A DNA stretch of 64,000 nucleotides from the NCBI RefSeq assembly GCF_015594845.1, contig NZ_JADNRK010000004.1:114450-178449 (forward strand). Reading direction: 5' to 3'. This document shows positions 27,173 through 36,834 of this stretch, in pieces. Both the position numbers and the translations under genes were made by a program. The notes beneath the pieces are model-generated. The model saw nothing but the letters and a program-made list of their open reading frames with translations, ran no database searches and was not told the DNA's origin. Each line of letters opens with the position of its first letter. Position 1 is the first letter of the stretch. This stretch comes from Alkalibacter mobilis (GTDB lineage Bacteria > Bacillota > Clostridia > Eubacteriales > Alkalibacteraceae).

Positions 27173-27201
27173 TTGACAAATGAAAGTCCACAGAATATAA
27201 T
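27173..27201 (+). promoter_or_regulatory. Sigma-A promoter of the LytSR-type genes
   Basis: TTGACA (27173-27178) and TATAAT (27196-27201) are both perfect and separated by 17 bp. The predicted start near 27208 leaves a leader of only about 14 nt before the ATG, with the AAAAAGGA ribosome site almost at the 5' end. Confidence 0.85.
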
Positions 27202-27221
27202 ACTATCAAAAAGGATATGCT

Positions 27222-28511
27222 ATGAAAAACCTTAATGAAATTTTCAAAGACAAGATAATGGTTTCAATAGTCATTTTAACAACGATCGCAACAATAAGTA
27301 TCTGCATTCTCTTTCCCGATGCATTGCTGCCTGTCATCCTGATAGGTTCGTTTCATATGGTTTTGATTTTTATCGGACATTATTTTGCAACCAGGGCATC
27401 CGCATATAATTCAAATGAAGATGTCCCATCAGATTTCAACGCCTCGAGCCACGTGAAACCGATCAGATCAGCCACTTCTGCGGAGCTTGCAACTATTGTC
27501 AAAAATATTTCCGGATCCACTGCTGTTGCTATAACCGAAAATGAAAACGTTATCGCTTTTATCGGAACGAATTGTCCCATCAGTACGGAAATTGAAAATT
27601 TGTCGATAAAAGAAGTTAAAGAAGTTCTGATTTCCGGCAAAATACAAATTGCAAAAAACGTATCCTTAAAAGACTGCCCGAAGGCGGATTGCACTTGCAG
27701 TTTCGAAAGAGTTTTGATCCTCCCTCTGTACTACAAGAGCAAAACATCCGGTACCCTCATCCTATTTCAGCTGGATCGCAGGATCCTCACAAATAAATTC
27801 ATCAAAACCTGCCAGGAATTATCCAGATTGATATCGCTCCAAATGGAATCATCGGAACTTGACAGACAAGCACAGTTGGCTACGGAAGCTCGCCTGGATG
27901 CGCTGCAGGCACAGATAAACCCTCATTTTCTATTCAACTCTCTGAATGCCATAAACATGTATGTAAATAAAAACCCTGATTTTACCAGAGAATTGATTCG
28001 CAGATTATCCACTTTTCTTCGTTACACTTTGGGAAACAACCACCGGTTTACCACTATCGGCGAAGAACTCAAGATAATCGAAGATTACATAATTATCGAA
28101 AAAGCTCGTTTTGGAGACAGACTTGCGGTCATCATCGATATCGATGAAAAATTAAAGAAATTCAAGATACCCGTCATGTCGGTACAGCCCTTGGTCAACA
28201 ATGCCATCATTCACGGAATACTTCCTAAAGATGGTTCAGGGATACTTAAAATAACCGTGCGACAAATATACGATCAAATCATAATATCCGTAATTGACAA
28301 TGGGATAGGCATAGAACAAAAGAATATCCCGAAAATTTACGAAAAGGGTACCGGGTCAGGTTTGGGCGTGGGGATACCGAATGTCCACGAAAGACTCAAA
28401 CTTTTGTATGGAGATGAATATGGTCTGATCATAACCAGTACTCCAGGCAAAGGCACAAACGCCTCATTTAAAATACCACTGAGCATTGACGAAGGAGTGA
28501 TGGATAGATGA
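27222..28511 (+). CDS. LytS-type sensor histidine kinase with GAF domain
   Basis: A 429-aa protein. Two membrane helices are in the first 55 residues, then a GAF-like domain with a cysteine cluster (CPKADCTC at about 150), followed by the His_kinase region INPHFLFNSLNAINMY (phosphorylated His) and the HATPase parts NNAIIHG, IDNGIGIEQ and GLGVGIPNVHERL. It phosphorylates the LytTR regulator encoded next (overlap of 4 nt). Its neighbours, the acetate cluster, suggest sensing of a small carboxylate; that is inference. Confidence 0.9.
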   Translation: MKNLNEIFKDKIMVSIVILTTIATISICILFPDALLPVILIGSFHMVLIFIGHYFATRASAYNSNEDVPSDFNASSHVKPIRSATSAELATIVKNISGSTAVAITENENVIAFIGTNCPISTEIENLSIKEVKEVLISGKIQIAKNVSLKDCPKADCTCSFERVLILPLYYKSKTSGTLILFQLDRRILTNKFIKTCQELSRLISLQMESSELDRQAQLATEARLDALQAQINPHFLFNSLNAINMYVNKNPDFTRELIRRLSTFLRYTLGNNHRFTTIGEELKIIEDYIIIEKARFGDRLAVIIDIDEKLKKFKIPVMSVQPLVNNAIIHGILPKDGSGILKITVRQIYDQIIISVIDNGIGIEQKNIPKIYEKGTGSGLGVGIPNVHERLKLLYGDEYGLIITSTPGKGTNASFKIPLSIDEGVMDR

Positions 28512-29248
28512 CTCTTAAAGCTTTAATAGTAGATGATGAATACCCTGCAAGGGAAGAACTGAGATATTTATTGACAAGGATCGGTGATGTTGAGATCGTA
28601 GGAGAAGCCGCTTCAGGCAAGGAAGCACTGGCTTTGATCGGTGCATTGGACTACGATGTGGTTTTTTTGGATATAAATTTCCCCAATTCAAATGGGATCG
28701 AAGTCGGAGAAAAAATCAAAGAAATGGACGCCCCCCCTTTCATTGTGTACATAACTGCATACGAACAATATGCACTAAAAGCTTTTGAAGTAAATGCAGT
28801 GGATTATATACTGAAACCCATCGAAGAAGAAAAACTGTCAAAAACAATCGAGAAGATCAAAAAACTCAAGGTTCCGGCTGCTTCAAAAGCGGTTTTTGAA
28901 CAAACACCGGTCAAATTGGAAAGAATTTCAGTTGAATTCAACGGTCGGATCCTCTTGTTGGATATCAACGAAATATTCTACGCATATTCCGAGGGAAGTT
29001 ACGTGTTTGTTCGAACATTCGACAATGAATACATCACCAAATATACCTTGAACAGTCTGGAAGAAAGACTCGACCCAAAACTGTTTTTCAGATGCCATAG
29101 AAGCTACTTGGTGAACCTGTCAAAAATCAAAGAGATAACCCCTTTCTTTCAAGGCACCTACAACATAAGACTTGCAGATTCAAAAAATTCGGAAATACCC
29201 GTCAGCAGAAGGCAGGCTAAAGGACTGAAAAAACTACTGGAAATTTAA
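28508..29248 (+). CDS. LytTR-family response regulator
   Basis: A 246-aa protein. The receiver domain has IVDDEYPAREE, the phosphoacceptor Asp in DVVFLDINFPNSNG, the Thr in VYITAYEQY and the Lys in VDYILKPI. The C-terminal LytTR DNA-binding domain has FYAYSEGSYVFVRT and FFRCHRSYLVNLSKI. It is paired with the upstream kinase. It converges on the DUF294 gene, overlapping at the stops, and possible target sites lie before the DUF4212 gene. Confidence 0.92.
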   Translation: MTLKALIVDDEYPAREELRYLLTRIGDVEIVGEAASGKEALALIGALDYDVVFLDINFPNSNGIEVGEKIKEMDAPPFIVYITAYEQYALKAFEVNAVDYILKPIEEEKLSKTIEKIKKLKVPAASKAVFEQTPVKLERISVEFNGRILLLDINEIFYAYSEGSYVFVRTFDNEYITKYTLNSLEERLDPKLFFRCHRSYLVNLSKIKEITPFFQGTYNIRLADSKNSEIPVSRRQAKGLKKLLEI

Positions 29249-30213
29249 TTGTCCGGTATAAATTCTTCTTTGGTTATCCTTCTAAGTACTTTTATGCTTT
29301 TAAAGGCATCTTCCAGATTTTTTCTGTGATTTTTATTTAAGCGTTCCGGATCGATAACATTATCTTTCGAATAAAGCTTAAGCCTCATAATGAATTCCAG
29401 TGCATCCGTTATTTCATATGAAAACTCTGGAGACAAAACTCCTATTTCTTCCAGTATTTTTATCCTGTCAGCGGTATTTGTCTGCTCCAAGCCTTCTTTG
29501 ATGGCAAATACTCTGACGCAGTCAACCAAATGTACCAAAAGTCCGGTCTTTACGTTGAATTCTTCCTTGCCCGAAGCCAAAATCCCCGAGCAGGCATCTC
29601 TGGCCAAAAATGTTAAAAACAACGGACTGAATCTTACATTGTCATTCAATGAATTTCTTAACTTGTATCCCAGCTCGAGACTTCCGCACAGTGGTCTAAA
29701 ATCCAAAAATATGGTTAGATTTCTGATGTTGGCTCCCTTGGGCACTCCAGTCCATTTTTTTAGTTTTGACTGCCAATCTTCCATGCTTCCTCTCCAAAAG
29801 TTGTTTTCTGCCATCACATCTCCCGGACATGGTGCAAAACCCAACTTTTCAAATTCTTTGTTGACCCTTTTTGAAAATCCCTTGAAATACCTATCTATTT
29901 CCTCGTTCTTCTGATCATTCTCTCCGCTTTCATAAATCAGAGCATTGTCCTGATCTGTTCTGAAAATCTGTTCTCTCCTGCCTGCACTGCCCATCTCTAT
30001 CCAGCAATATTTTGAAGGGGGATATCCAAAGTCTTTTTTCATCTCTTCTATAACTTCACTTATGACTTCCACTTTCTTCTCATCATTTGCTTTATTTATA
30101 TCTGCAATCAAGTCAAATAAATCTTCTCCTTTGTCCAAACCTTTTAACACATGATCTCTTATTCTGGAATCGGAATCGATGTCAGCAAATTTTATCCTCT
30201 CGCTTCTTTTCAA
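29245..30213 (-). CDS. DUF294-type putative nucleotidyltransferase
   Basis: A 322-aa protein. The nucleotidyltransferase-like part reads YCWIEMGSAGRREQIFRTDQDNALIYE, with the GSxGRxE pattern and DxD-type acids of GlnE/GlnD relatives. A substrate-binding helical part follows (about residues 180-300). Full-length relatives carry cNMP-binding and CBS domains in front, which are absent here. In proteobacteria this protein goes with the DUF4212/SSS acetate symporter and acs, as here. The TTG start lies 6 nt after GGAGG. The modified target is not known. Confidence 0.8.
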   Translation of the reverse strand: MKRSERIKFADIDSDSRIRDHVLKGLDKGEDLFDLIADINKANDEKKVEVISEVIEEMKKDFGYPPSKYCWIEMGSAGRREQIFRTDQDNALIYESGENDQKNEEIDRYFKGFSKRVNKEFEKLGFAPCPGDVMAENNFWRGSMEDWQSKLKKWTGVPKGANIRNLTIFLDFRPLCGSLELGYKLRNSLNDNVRFSPLFLTFLARDACSGILASGKEEFNVKTGLLVHLVDCVRVFAIKEGLEQTNTADRIKILEEIGVLSPEFSYEITDALEFIMRLKLYSKDNVIDPERLNKNHRKNLEDAFKSIKVLRRITKEEFIPDN

Positions 30214-30248
30214 AAGGCACCTCCATCATTTGGTGTTTATTCATAAAC

Positions 30249-30281
30249 AATAAAGCCGACGGAAAAACCGTCAGCTTTATT
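30249..30281 (-). terminator. Terminator of the symporter unit
   Basis: AATAAAGC..GACGG (30249-30262) pairs with CCGTC..GCTTTATT (30268-30281), and T-rich DNA follows on the minus strand. It lies between the symporter stop and the DUF294 gene, so the latter probably has its own promoter or is read through. Confidence 0.75.
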
Positions 30282-30310
30282 ATATCATTTTAATGCGGCA
30301 TTGGATTGAA

Positions 30311-32005
30311 TCAATGATCCCCTTGTGGCGCCTGTGATCCCTTGGGTATCCTTATGCTTTCTATCATTTCCTGGATTTCCGCCGGCGGTTCGGATGTTGA
30401 TCGAGACACTGTGAATCCAACGACAAAATGTATGATCATCCCGATAATTCCTATCCCAGTGGCATCGATGCCCAAAAAGCTTTCGATTATCGGAGTCTCA
30501 GTTCCCAGTATGGGCACCGATTTCATCAGTACCAGCATGATGACCGTAAATGACAATCCTGTTATGATGCCTGCAGTAGCGCCTTCCCTATTGTGTCTTT
30601 TGTCGAATATACCGAGAAATATTGCCGGAAACAAACTGGCAGCGGCTATTCCGAATGCCAATGCAACTACCTCGCCAACGAATCCTGGAGGATTAATGCC
30701 AAAATATCCTGCAGCCAATACGGAGACGAAAATCATGATTCTTGCAACTCTCAATCTTTGCTTTTCTGTAGCGTTCCTATTGAATATTTTATAGTACAAG
30801 TCGTGAGAGACAGCACTTGACATGGCCAAAAGTAACCCTGCAGCCGTCGATAATGCTGCCGCAAGCCCTCCAGCTGCCACCAATGCTATGATCACGGGAC
30901 TAAGACCTGCAACTTCGGGCGTTGAAAGAACTATTATGTCCTTGTCTATCCCCACTTCATTTTCATCTTTGATCCCTGAAACTTGATACGATCCGTCACT
31001 GTTTTTGTCATCCAAAGTCAAAAGCCCCGTACTCTCCCATTTGCCGACCCATTCCACTTGATCCATTTCCTCAACAGGACTGTTGTGGATAGTGTCTATT
31101 ATGTTATATTGAGAAAACATCCCCAGAGCTGGAGCCGTGGTATACAGTATGGATATGAACAACAAGGCCCACACCGCCGACCACCTTGCAGACTTAACCG
31201 TCTTTACCGTATAAAACCTGGTAATTACATGAGGAAGGCCTGCTGTACCTACCATCAGAGCCATAGTCATCATAAATACGTTCAGTTTGCTCATATTTTG
31301 AAATGGCAATATATATTCTTTAAGACCCGCTTCTATTTGAGCTTCCCCCAGTTTAACTGCTATGTCGCTAAAAGTCATTGCAAATTGCGGTACAGGTATC
31401 CCTGTCAATTTCAAGGATATTGCGACTGCCGGAACTATGAATGCCACTATGAGGATCACGAATTGAGCCACCTGAGTCCATGTAATGCCCTTCATTCCTC
31501 CGATCACGGCAAAAAACATTATAAGTCCCATGCCTATTACTACTCCCAGCTCGATATTTACCCCTAGATATCTGCTGAAAACTATCCCTACTCCTCTCAT
31601 TTGTCCTGCTACATAAGTAAGAGAAACAAATATGGTCGCGATTGCCGCCACCGCTCTAGCTTTATTAGAATAGAATCTGTCCCCGATAAAATCCGGAACT
31701 GTAAATCTTCCGAACTTTCTCAGGTATGGAGCCAATAAAAGCGCCAGCAGAACATATCCTCCGGTCCACCCCATTAAATATACAGTACCGTCATATCCCA
31801 AAAATGCGATCAGTCCCGCCATGGAAATAAACGATGCTGCGGACATCCAATCGGCCGCTATGGCTGCTCCGTTGGCTATTGTTGGTATATCATTCCCTGC
31901 AACATAAAAACTCTTTGTATCCACAGCTTTTGCCCACCAACCGATATATGCATATATGCCGAAAGTTATCATTACAAAAATCAATGTCAATATCTCAACG
32001 CTCAT
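30311..32005 (-). CDS. Sodium:solute symporter, VC_2705/ActP-like (probable acetate uptake)
   Basis: A 564-aa protein of the SSS family with about 13 helices. The first has IFVMITFGIYAYIGWWAKA; core signatures are AADWMSAASFISMAG, GGMKGITWTQVAQF and AAGGLAAALSTAAGLLLAMS. An inserted acidic loop (about residues 325-360) matches the VC_2705-type subfamily. The small DUF4212 gene just upstream is its usual partner. With acetyl-CoA synthetase nearby, acetate (or a related short acid) is the best guess. The ATG follows GGGGGAG. Confidence 0.9.
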   Translation of the reverse strand: MSVEILTLIFVMITFGIYAYIGWWAKAVDTKSFYVAGNDIPTIANGAAIAADWMSAASFISMAGLIAFLGYDGTVYLMGWTGGYVLLALLLAPYLRKFGRFTVPDFIGDRFYSNKARAVAAIATIFVSLTYVAGQMRGVGIVFSRYLGVNIELGVVIGMGLIMFFAVIGGMKGITWTQVAQFVILIVAFIVPAVAISLKLTGIPVPQFAMTFSDIAVKLGEAQIEAGLKEYILPFQNMSKLNVFMMTMALMVGTAGLPHVITRFYTVKTVKSARWSAVWALLFISILYTTAPALGMFSQYNIIDTIHNSPVEEMDQVEWVGKWESTGLLTLDDKNSDGSYQVSGIKDENEVGIDKDIIVLSTPEVAGLSPVIIALVAAGGLAAALSTAAGLLLAMSSAVSHDLYYKIFNRNATEKQRLRVARIMIFVSVLAAGYFGINPPGFVGEVVALAFGIAAASLFPAIFLGIFDKRHNREGATAGIITGLSFTVIMLVLMKSVPILGTETPIIESFLGIDATGIGIIGMIIHFVVGFTVSRSTSEPPAEIQEMIESIRIPKGSQAPQGDH

Positions 32006-32035
32006 TAGGTCTCCCCCTTATTGTTCTCTCTAGTT

Positions 32036-32293
32036 TTATTCTTCCACTCCGTACTCTTTGTCCAGTCGATCCAGCCTCCATGCATAGTAGGCCACAATAC
32101 ATACAAATGTGATTATGGATCCCTGATGGGCAAACCAAAAGCCCACATTCACACCGAAAAAATCGATCTTGCTGAAAAAATCTCCAAAAATAATAACTAC
32201 ACCGTATGAAACGGATGCCCAAATTATCAACAAGTTTCTTATCAATGCCACATTCTTTTTCCAGTATTCCTTCATATCTTTATTTTCTTCCAT
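32036..32293 (-). CDS. DUF4212 sodium/solute symporter small subunit
   Basis: An 85-aa protein with two membrane helices (LLIIWASVSYGVVIIFGDFF; FWFAHQGSIITFVCIVAYYA). This is the standard small partner of VC_2705-type symporters. It lies 30 nt before the symporter gene, with GGGGGC ahead of the ATG. It is expected to form one complex in the membrane. Confidence 0.9.
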   Translation of the reverse strand: MEENKDMKEYWKKNVALIRNLLIIWASVSYGVVIIFGDFFSKIDFFGVNVGFWFAHQGSIITFVCIVAYYAWRLDRLDKEYGVEE

Positions 32294-32462
32294 ATGCTTT
32301 GCCCCCTTTAGTTTTTATTAAATCTTACACTCCCAAATGCAACCTGACTATTATAATTCTTCATACGGTTGATTCCGGTTCCGTGCAGTCGTTTTATTGG
32401 TGTAAACGGTATCATCGTTCCGAAGTGACCGCTCAGCCCTAATAATCTGCCGCTCATGAAAA

Positions 32463-32484
32463 AAAAGTCCCTTAAGAGACTTTT
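32463..32484 (-). terminator. Terminator of the acs-exonuclease unit
   Basis: AAAAGTC (32463-32469) pairs with GACTTTT (32478-32484). On the minus strand a run of T follows. It overlaps the last bases of the exonuclease gene. Confidence 0.75.
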
Positions 32485-33142
32485 AATATTGTGATGGCAG
32501 TATCAAGTTTTTGCTTTTTATCATTCTCTCCAGACTGTCCAGCGTAGTGATATTTTGAGCTTTCAGCTCTGTAAGTGCGGCAATCAATACATGTGCTGAC
32601 AGGATCGCATCTTCCAACGCATTGTGTTCTTTAAGAATCTTGAATTCCAGGTATTCCGAAATGTGAAACAGGGATTTGTTCCCCAGCCCAGGATATACCA
32701 TGCCGATCAAAGTCCTGGTATCAAGATATTTCTTGAACATGGGATCCCTCTGTTTGAATTGCCCTAAAAATGTTACGTCAAAGTCTATGGCATGACCTGC
32801 TATCAATGGGTTTTGAGTTTTGTCATTGGCCCATTCCATAAACAGCGGCATTACTTCCTCAAAGGTTTTTTTCCCTTCCACGTGACTCTTTTGTATGCCC
32901 GTCAACTTGGTGACGACTTCTGGGATCTCCCTTTGTGGATCTACAAGAGAATAAAAGCCATTTGATCTGTTGATCTTTCCATCGATAACCTTTATTCCCC
33001 CCACCGAAATGACCTTGTCGCCCCTTGAAGCCGAAAATCCCGTAGTCTCAAAATCAAAAACAACGAAGTCCTTTTTAAGTAGTTCGCCTGCATCACTTTT
33101 TTTTGGGGATGATCCACTTCTTAAAAAATGAAACAGATTCAC
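32483..33142 (-). CDS. DnaQ-like 3'-5' exonuclease (DEDDh)
   Basis: A 219-aa protein. Exo I is FVVFDFETTGFS, Exo II is in AGHAIDFDVTFL, and Exo III is KEHNALEDAILSA with the DEDDh histidine and last Asp. It resembles the epsilon-type proofreading nuclease but is not fused to a polymerase. The GTG start overlaps the acs stop (GTGA), so it is translated with acetyl-CoA synthetase. The same odd pairing of exonuclease with acs and the DUF4212 symporter occurs in proteobacteria; the biological reason is unclear. Confidence 0.88.
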   Translation of the reverse strand: MNLFHFLRSGSSPKKSDAGELLKKDFVVFDFETTGFSASRGDKVISVGGIKVIDGKINRSNGFYSLVDPQREIPEVVTKLTGIQKSHVEGKKTFEEVMPLFMEWANDKTQNPLIAGHAIDFDVTFLGQFKQRDPMFKKYLDTRTLIGMVYPGLGNKSLFHISEYLEFKILKEHNALEDAILSAHVLIAALTELKAQNITTLDSLERMIKSKNLILPSQY

Positions 33143-35040
33143 ATTCTTACTCCTGAAGATGTCAGATCATCGATTACCGTCACATCCAAAAGGGTTGTGG
33201 TATCGCCCAGCTCTCTGCCCTCGGCTACGTCTCTGAGCAATCTTCTCATTATTTTACCTCCTCTGGTTTTTGGAAGGTTTTTGGTAAAGTAGATCCTCTC
33301 CGGTCTGGCAAATTTTCCGATCTCATCAACTACCAGATCGCTAATGCGCTTTTCAAGATCCTCATGTGGATTTGATCCCTCTATCAAAGTGACGAAGATG
33401 CAGATCGCACTACCGCCAACGTCATCATTCATTCCGATGGCTGCCGCTTCCGCCACGGATGGATGAGTCAATACAGCACTTTCCAACTCGGCGCTCCCCA
33501 ACCTGTAACCACCTACATTTATTACATCATCTACTCTGCCTGATATCCAAAAATAACCATCTTCATCCTTAAATGCCCCATCACCTGTATAAAACTTATT
33601 TTCAAAAACAGACCAATACGTATCGATATACTTTTGCGTATCCTTGTAAACATTTCTTGCCATTGCAGGCCACGGATCATTGATAACCAAATATCCGTTT
33701 CGACCGTTGGGAACCGAATTCCCTTCGTCATCAACGATATCGGCTTCGATCCCTGGCAAAGGGAATCCTACTGATCCAAATTTAACCGGCGTTGTCCCAG
33801 GCAAAGGGCTTATCATGATACAACCTGTTTCAGTCTGCCACCAGGTATCCACTACCGGGCAACGGGATTTTCCCACATTCTTGTAATACCATTCCCCAAC
33901 TTCCGGATTGAGAGTCTCTCCTACAGAACCTAAAAGTCGCAAAGAATTTATATCTTTGTTGGCGATCCAACGGTCTCCCCACTTCATGAACATTCTGATT
34001 GCCGTAGGCGATGTGTAAAAAATATTGACCCTGTACTTTTCAATAATTGACCAAACTCTGTCTTTTTCCGGAAAGTCGGGAGCCCCCTCGTAAATGACAA
34101 CTGTAGAACCGTTTGACAATGGGCCGTAGACTGTGTAACTGTGACCTGTTATCCACTCGATATCTCCTGCACACCAGTAAACGTCCTCGTCCTTGATATC
34201 AAAAACATTGTAGTGTGTCGAACTGGCGCAGGTCAAATATCCCCCGGTAGTGTGGACTATTCCCTTTGGTTTTCCCGTTGCACCGCTTGTATATTTTATG
34301 AAAAGGGTGTCCTCAGAATCCATCTGTTCGGGTTCACAGTCTCCCATTTGAAAATCCATGAGCTCAGAGTACCAATGATCCCTGCCCCTGGTCATTTTGA
34401 TCTGATTTGATACCCGTTTTGCCACGATCACGTTTTCTACTGTTGGACAATCCTCCAGAGCCTTGTCCACGTTGTCTTTCGTCCTTATAACTTGGCCCCT
34501 TCTCCAATATCCGTCAGCTGTAACCAGGATTTTAGACTTTGAATCGTTGACTCTCTCAGCAAGTGCGTGTGGGGCAAATCCACCAAAAACTACACTGTGT
34601 ACAGCACCTATCCTTGTGCATGCCAGCATGGCAACTATGGCTTCAGGAATCACCGGCATGTAAATGGTGACGATATCACCCTTTTTTACGTTCAGATCCT
34701 TCAATACATTTGCAAATTTACACACTTCACGATACAGATCCTGATATGTCATGACTCTTTCATCACCAGGTTCTCCTTCGAATATCAGTGCCGCTTTGTT
34801 CTTTTTCCAACTGACAAGATGGCGGTCGATACAATTGTATGAAACATTCAACTTACCTCCGGTAAACCACCTGACAAATGGAACTTTTCCATCCAATACC
34901 TTATCCCACTTTTTAAACCAGTGGAGCCTTTGGGCTTCTTTTTCCCAAAAGCTGAGATGATCCGGATTTTCAGTGCTGCTCTTATAATTTGCTCTTTGGA
35001 CAAATTCTTCAATGGGTGGAAATGTTTTTTTATCGGACAT
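33139..35040 (-). CDS. acs: Acetyl-CoA synthetase (AMP-forming)
   Basis: A 633-aa protein of normal ACS length. The P-loop is YTSGATGKPKGIVHTTGG, and adenylate motifs YWCAGDIEWITGHSY, DTWWQTETGC and YFTGDGAFKDEDGYFWISGR follow. The C-terminal lysine that is acetylated in ACS is in KTRGGKIMRRLLR. It converts acetate, ATP and CoA to acetyl-CoA, AMP and PPi. It leads a two-gene unit with the exonuclease, and the linked symporter and its small subunit supply acetate. The ATG follows GAGGCC. Confidence 0.93.
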   Translation of the reverse strand: MSDKKTFPPIEEFVQRANYKSSTENPDHLSFWEKEAQRLHWFKKWDKVLDGKVPFVRWFTGGKLNVSYNCIDRHLVSWKKNKAALIFEGEPGDERVMTYQDLYREVCKFANVLKDLNVKKGDIVTIYMPVIPEAIVAMLACTRIGAVHSVVFGGFAPHALAERVNDSKSKILVTADGYWRRGQVIRTKDNVDKALEDCPTVENVIVAKRVSNQIKMTRGRDHWYSELMDFQMGDCEPEQMDSEDTLFIKYTSGATGKPKGIVHTTGGYLTCASSTHYNVFDIKDEDVYWCAGDIEWITGHSYTVYGPLSNGSTVVIYEGAPDFPEKDRVWSIIEKYRVNIFYTSPTAIRMFMKWGDRWIANKDINSLRLLGSVGETLNPEVGEWYYKNVGKSRCPVVDTWWQTETGCIMISPLPGTTPVKFGSVGFPLPGIEADIVDDEGNSVPNGRNGYLVINDPWPAMARNVYKDTQKYIDTYWSVFENKFYTGDGAFKDEDGYFWISGRVDDVINVGGYRLGSAELESAVLTHPSVAEAAAIGMNDDVGGSAICIFVTLIEGSNPHEDLEKRISDLVVDEIGKFARPERIYFTKNLPKTRGGKIMRRLLRDVAEGRELGDTTTLLDVTVIDDLTSSGVRM

Positions 35041-35200
35041 GATCAGGCCTCCAATCGATTAAACTTTCTTACCATTGATTATACAACAAAGGGATAGTGC
35101 ATTCATCTTCTTTTGACGAACGGCAAATATTACCTCCAAACGGTTGGTTTCAATCTCTGTTCGGCAGGATTTGTCATGCGTCATGAAACAAAAAAAATGA

Positions 35201-35230
35201 CCGCCGACTTCTTTCACGATCAGTCGGCAG
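35201..35230 (-). terminator. Terminator of the alkaline phosphatase gene
   Basis: CCGCCGACT (35201-35209) pairs with AGTCGGCAG (35222-35230) over 9 bp including a G-U. On the minus strand TCATTTTTTTT follows. It lies just past the stop at 35269. Confidence 0.75.
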
Positions 35231-35268
35231 CCTCTTTTACTTCTCTTTTACTTCTCTTTTGTATTCGT

Positions 35269-36654
35269 TCAGTTTATCAATTCTCTCATGGCAACAGAAA
35301 TTTCGGTATTATCAATGTAGTTTCCTTTGACGGGGTCAGTTTCATCAGCCAATTTTTTGAATATCTCAGCTCCAGTTCCTTTTGCAAAGAGAGGTATCAA
35401 TTGATTTGTATGATTGCTGCTGTTCCATACCATGGTAGGCATTTCGCCTGCTCCGTTATTTTTTACTTCATCATAAACACCTGCAGTCCCAGTCAGGTAT
35501 CCGGTTTCGTGGTCTCCAGTCACTATGACCAACGTCTCTCCCCAGTTGCTGTTTTCTTCCACCCAGTTACAGACGGCTTCAACTGCCCTGTTGAAATCTT
35601 CCTGCTCCTCTATCAATCTTCCACTTTGATTGGCATGCCCGGCCCAGTCTACCGCCCCACCTTCGACCATAAGAAAGAATCCATTTTCATTGTTGTCCAG
35701 AACATTCAATGCACCGCTGGTCATTACCTCCAAAGTCGGTACATTGTCATTGAATGGTACATCAAATGCATCTGCATACCTGTCTCCGCCTCTGGATTGC
35801 TGAAGAGTGGAGTATACTTCAGGAACTCCTATCAATCGATCAGGAGCGTTTCCATACTGCAATTCTTCAAAATCATCTTTAGTTTGTATAAGATTCCAAT
35901 AATCGATATCCCCGTCATTGTCAGCGTCATTACCCAAGGTTCCAGCTAATAAGGCCTCCCAGGTTTCTTCTCCTCCAACATACCTGTAATTTGGCGTACT
36001 TCTAAGTTGTCCATTGTCATCAAAATTTGGATTTCCAGCTCCCATTATAACGTCGGTAGCGCTGTTTTGGATCATTCCATTTGCGATATCACTATAATTG
36101 TTCCTGCTCGCATTGTGGTCTACGAAACTTGCGGGTGTCGCATGGCTAAACTCCACTGAAGAAACCACTCCCGTAGCTTTGTCCAATTCTTCAAAATCTT
36201 CAGCGATATGTTTCAAATCTTCCAATTCCTGATCCACACCTATAGCTGCATCATAAGTCTTAGTGCCAGTTGACATCGCCGTTCCGGCAGCAGCCGAATC
36301 GGTAGGGTTGTTTTTTAATAGATTGAAATTATCCCACAAAGAAGAAGTATAAACAGAATCAAGATCATCTTCAGTTCCCGGTTCTCCAAAAGAATAGGTG
36401 CTCATATTTACTTTGGCAGGAAAATTTTCGTAGATTTGGGTTCCTGCTTTTCCGTCAGTAAAATAATCAGTCGCTAAAATCTGATTTGAACCCCATCCGT
36501 CGGATATGAGCAAAATTACGTTTTTGACATCTTTGCCTTTTCCGGTTAGCAGAGTGGAATCTTTCCTAGCAGCCATCGTGGGAACCATCGTACCTGCCAG
36601 GATCAATCCTGCCATTGCAACAGAAGCAACTGTTTTAAACATCTTTCTTTTCAT
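35269..36654 (-). CDS. phoA: Alkaline phosphatase, secreted
   Basis: A 461-aa protein. The signal peptide has a basic start MKRKMFK, a hydrophobic core and a probable cut after MAA or AMA near residue 29. The catalytic region is NNPTDSAAAGTAMSTGTKT with the phosphorylated Ser; metal ligands are in NVILLISDGWG, VEGGAVDWAGHANQ and VIVTGDHETGYL. It hydrolyses phosphate monoesters outside the cell. It is a single gene divergent from the phosphofructokinase gene. The ATG follows AAGGAG. Regulation by phosphate is expected from the family, not shown here. Confidence 0.93.
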   Translation of the reverse strand: MKRKMFKTVASVAMAGLILAGTMVPTMAARKDSTLLTGKGKDVKNVILLISDGWGSNQILATDYFTDGKAGTQIYENFPAKVNMSTYSFGEPGTEDDLDSVYTSSLWDNFNLLKNNPTDSAAAGTAMSTGTKTYDAAIGVDQELEDLKHIAEDFEELDKATGVVSSVEFSHATPASFVDHNASRNNYSDIANGMIQNSATDVIMGAGNPNFDDNGQLRSTPNYRYVGGEETWEALLAGTLGNDADNDGDIDYWNLIQTKDDFEELQYGNAPDRLIGVPEVYSTLQQSRGGDRYADAFDVPFNDNVPTLEVMTSGALNVLDNNENGFFLMVEGGAVDWAGHANQSGRLIEEQEDFNRAVEAVCNWVEENSNWGETLVIVTGDHETGYLTGTAGVYDEVKNNGAGEMPTMVWNSSNHTNQLIPLFAKGTGAEIFKKLADETDPVKGNYIDNTEISVAMRELIN

Positions 36655-36834
36655 TGTAAACTCCTTTCAATTTCAGGTTTATGTACTGCACCTTGAATAT
36701 ACCATTACTGTGTTAAACTCCTATTATGGTTGTGTAGTATCCTTGTTAAATTTAAAATTCCTGCACGTTTTACTCTTCTTTGATGATTAATTGGGTATAT
36801 ATACTCCAACTTATTCAGTAGGGAGGAAATAAAC

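Noticed and set aside
35113..35949. A 278-codon plus-strand frame opposite the alkaline phosphatase gene
   Set aside because: Antisense to a clear phoA gene and crosses its terminator.
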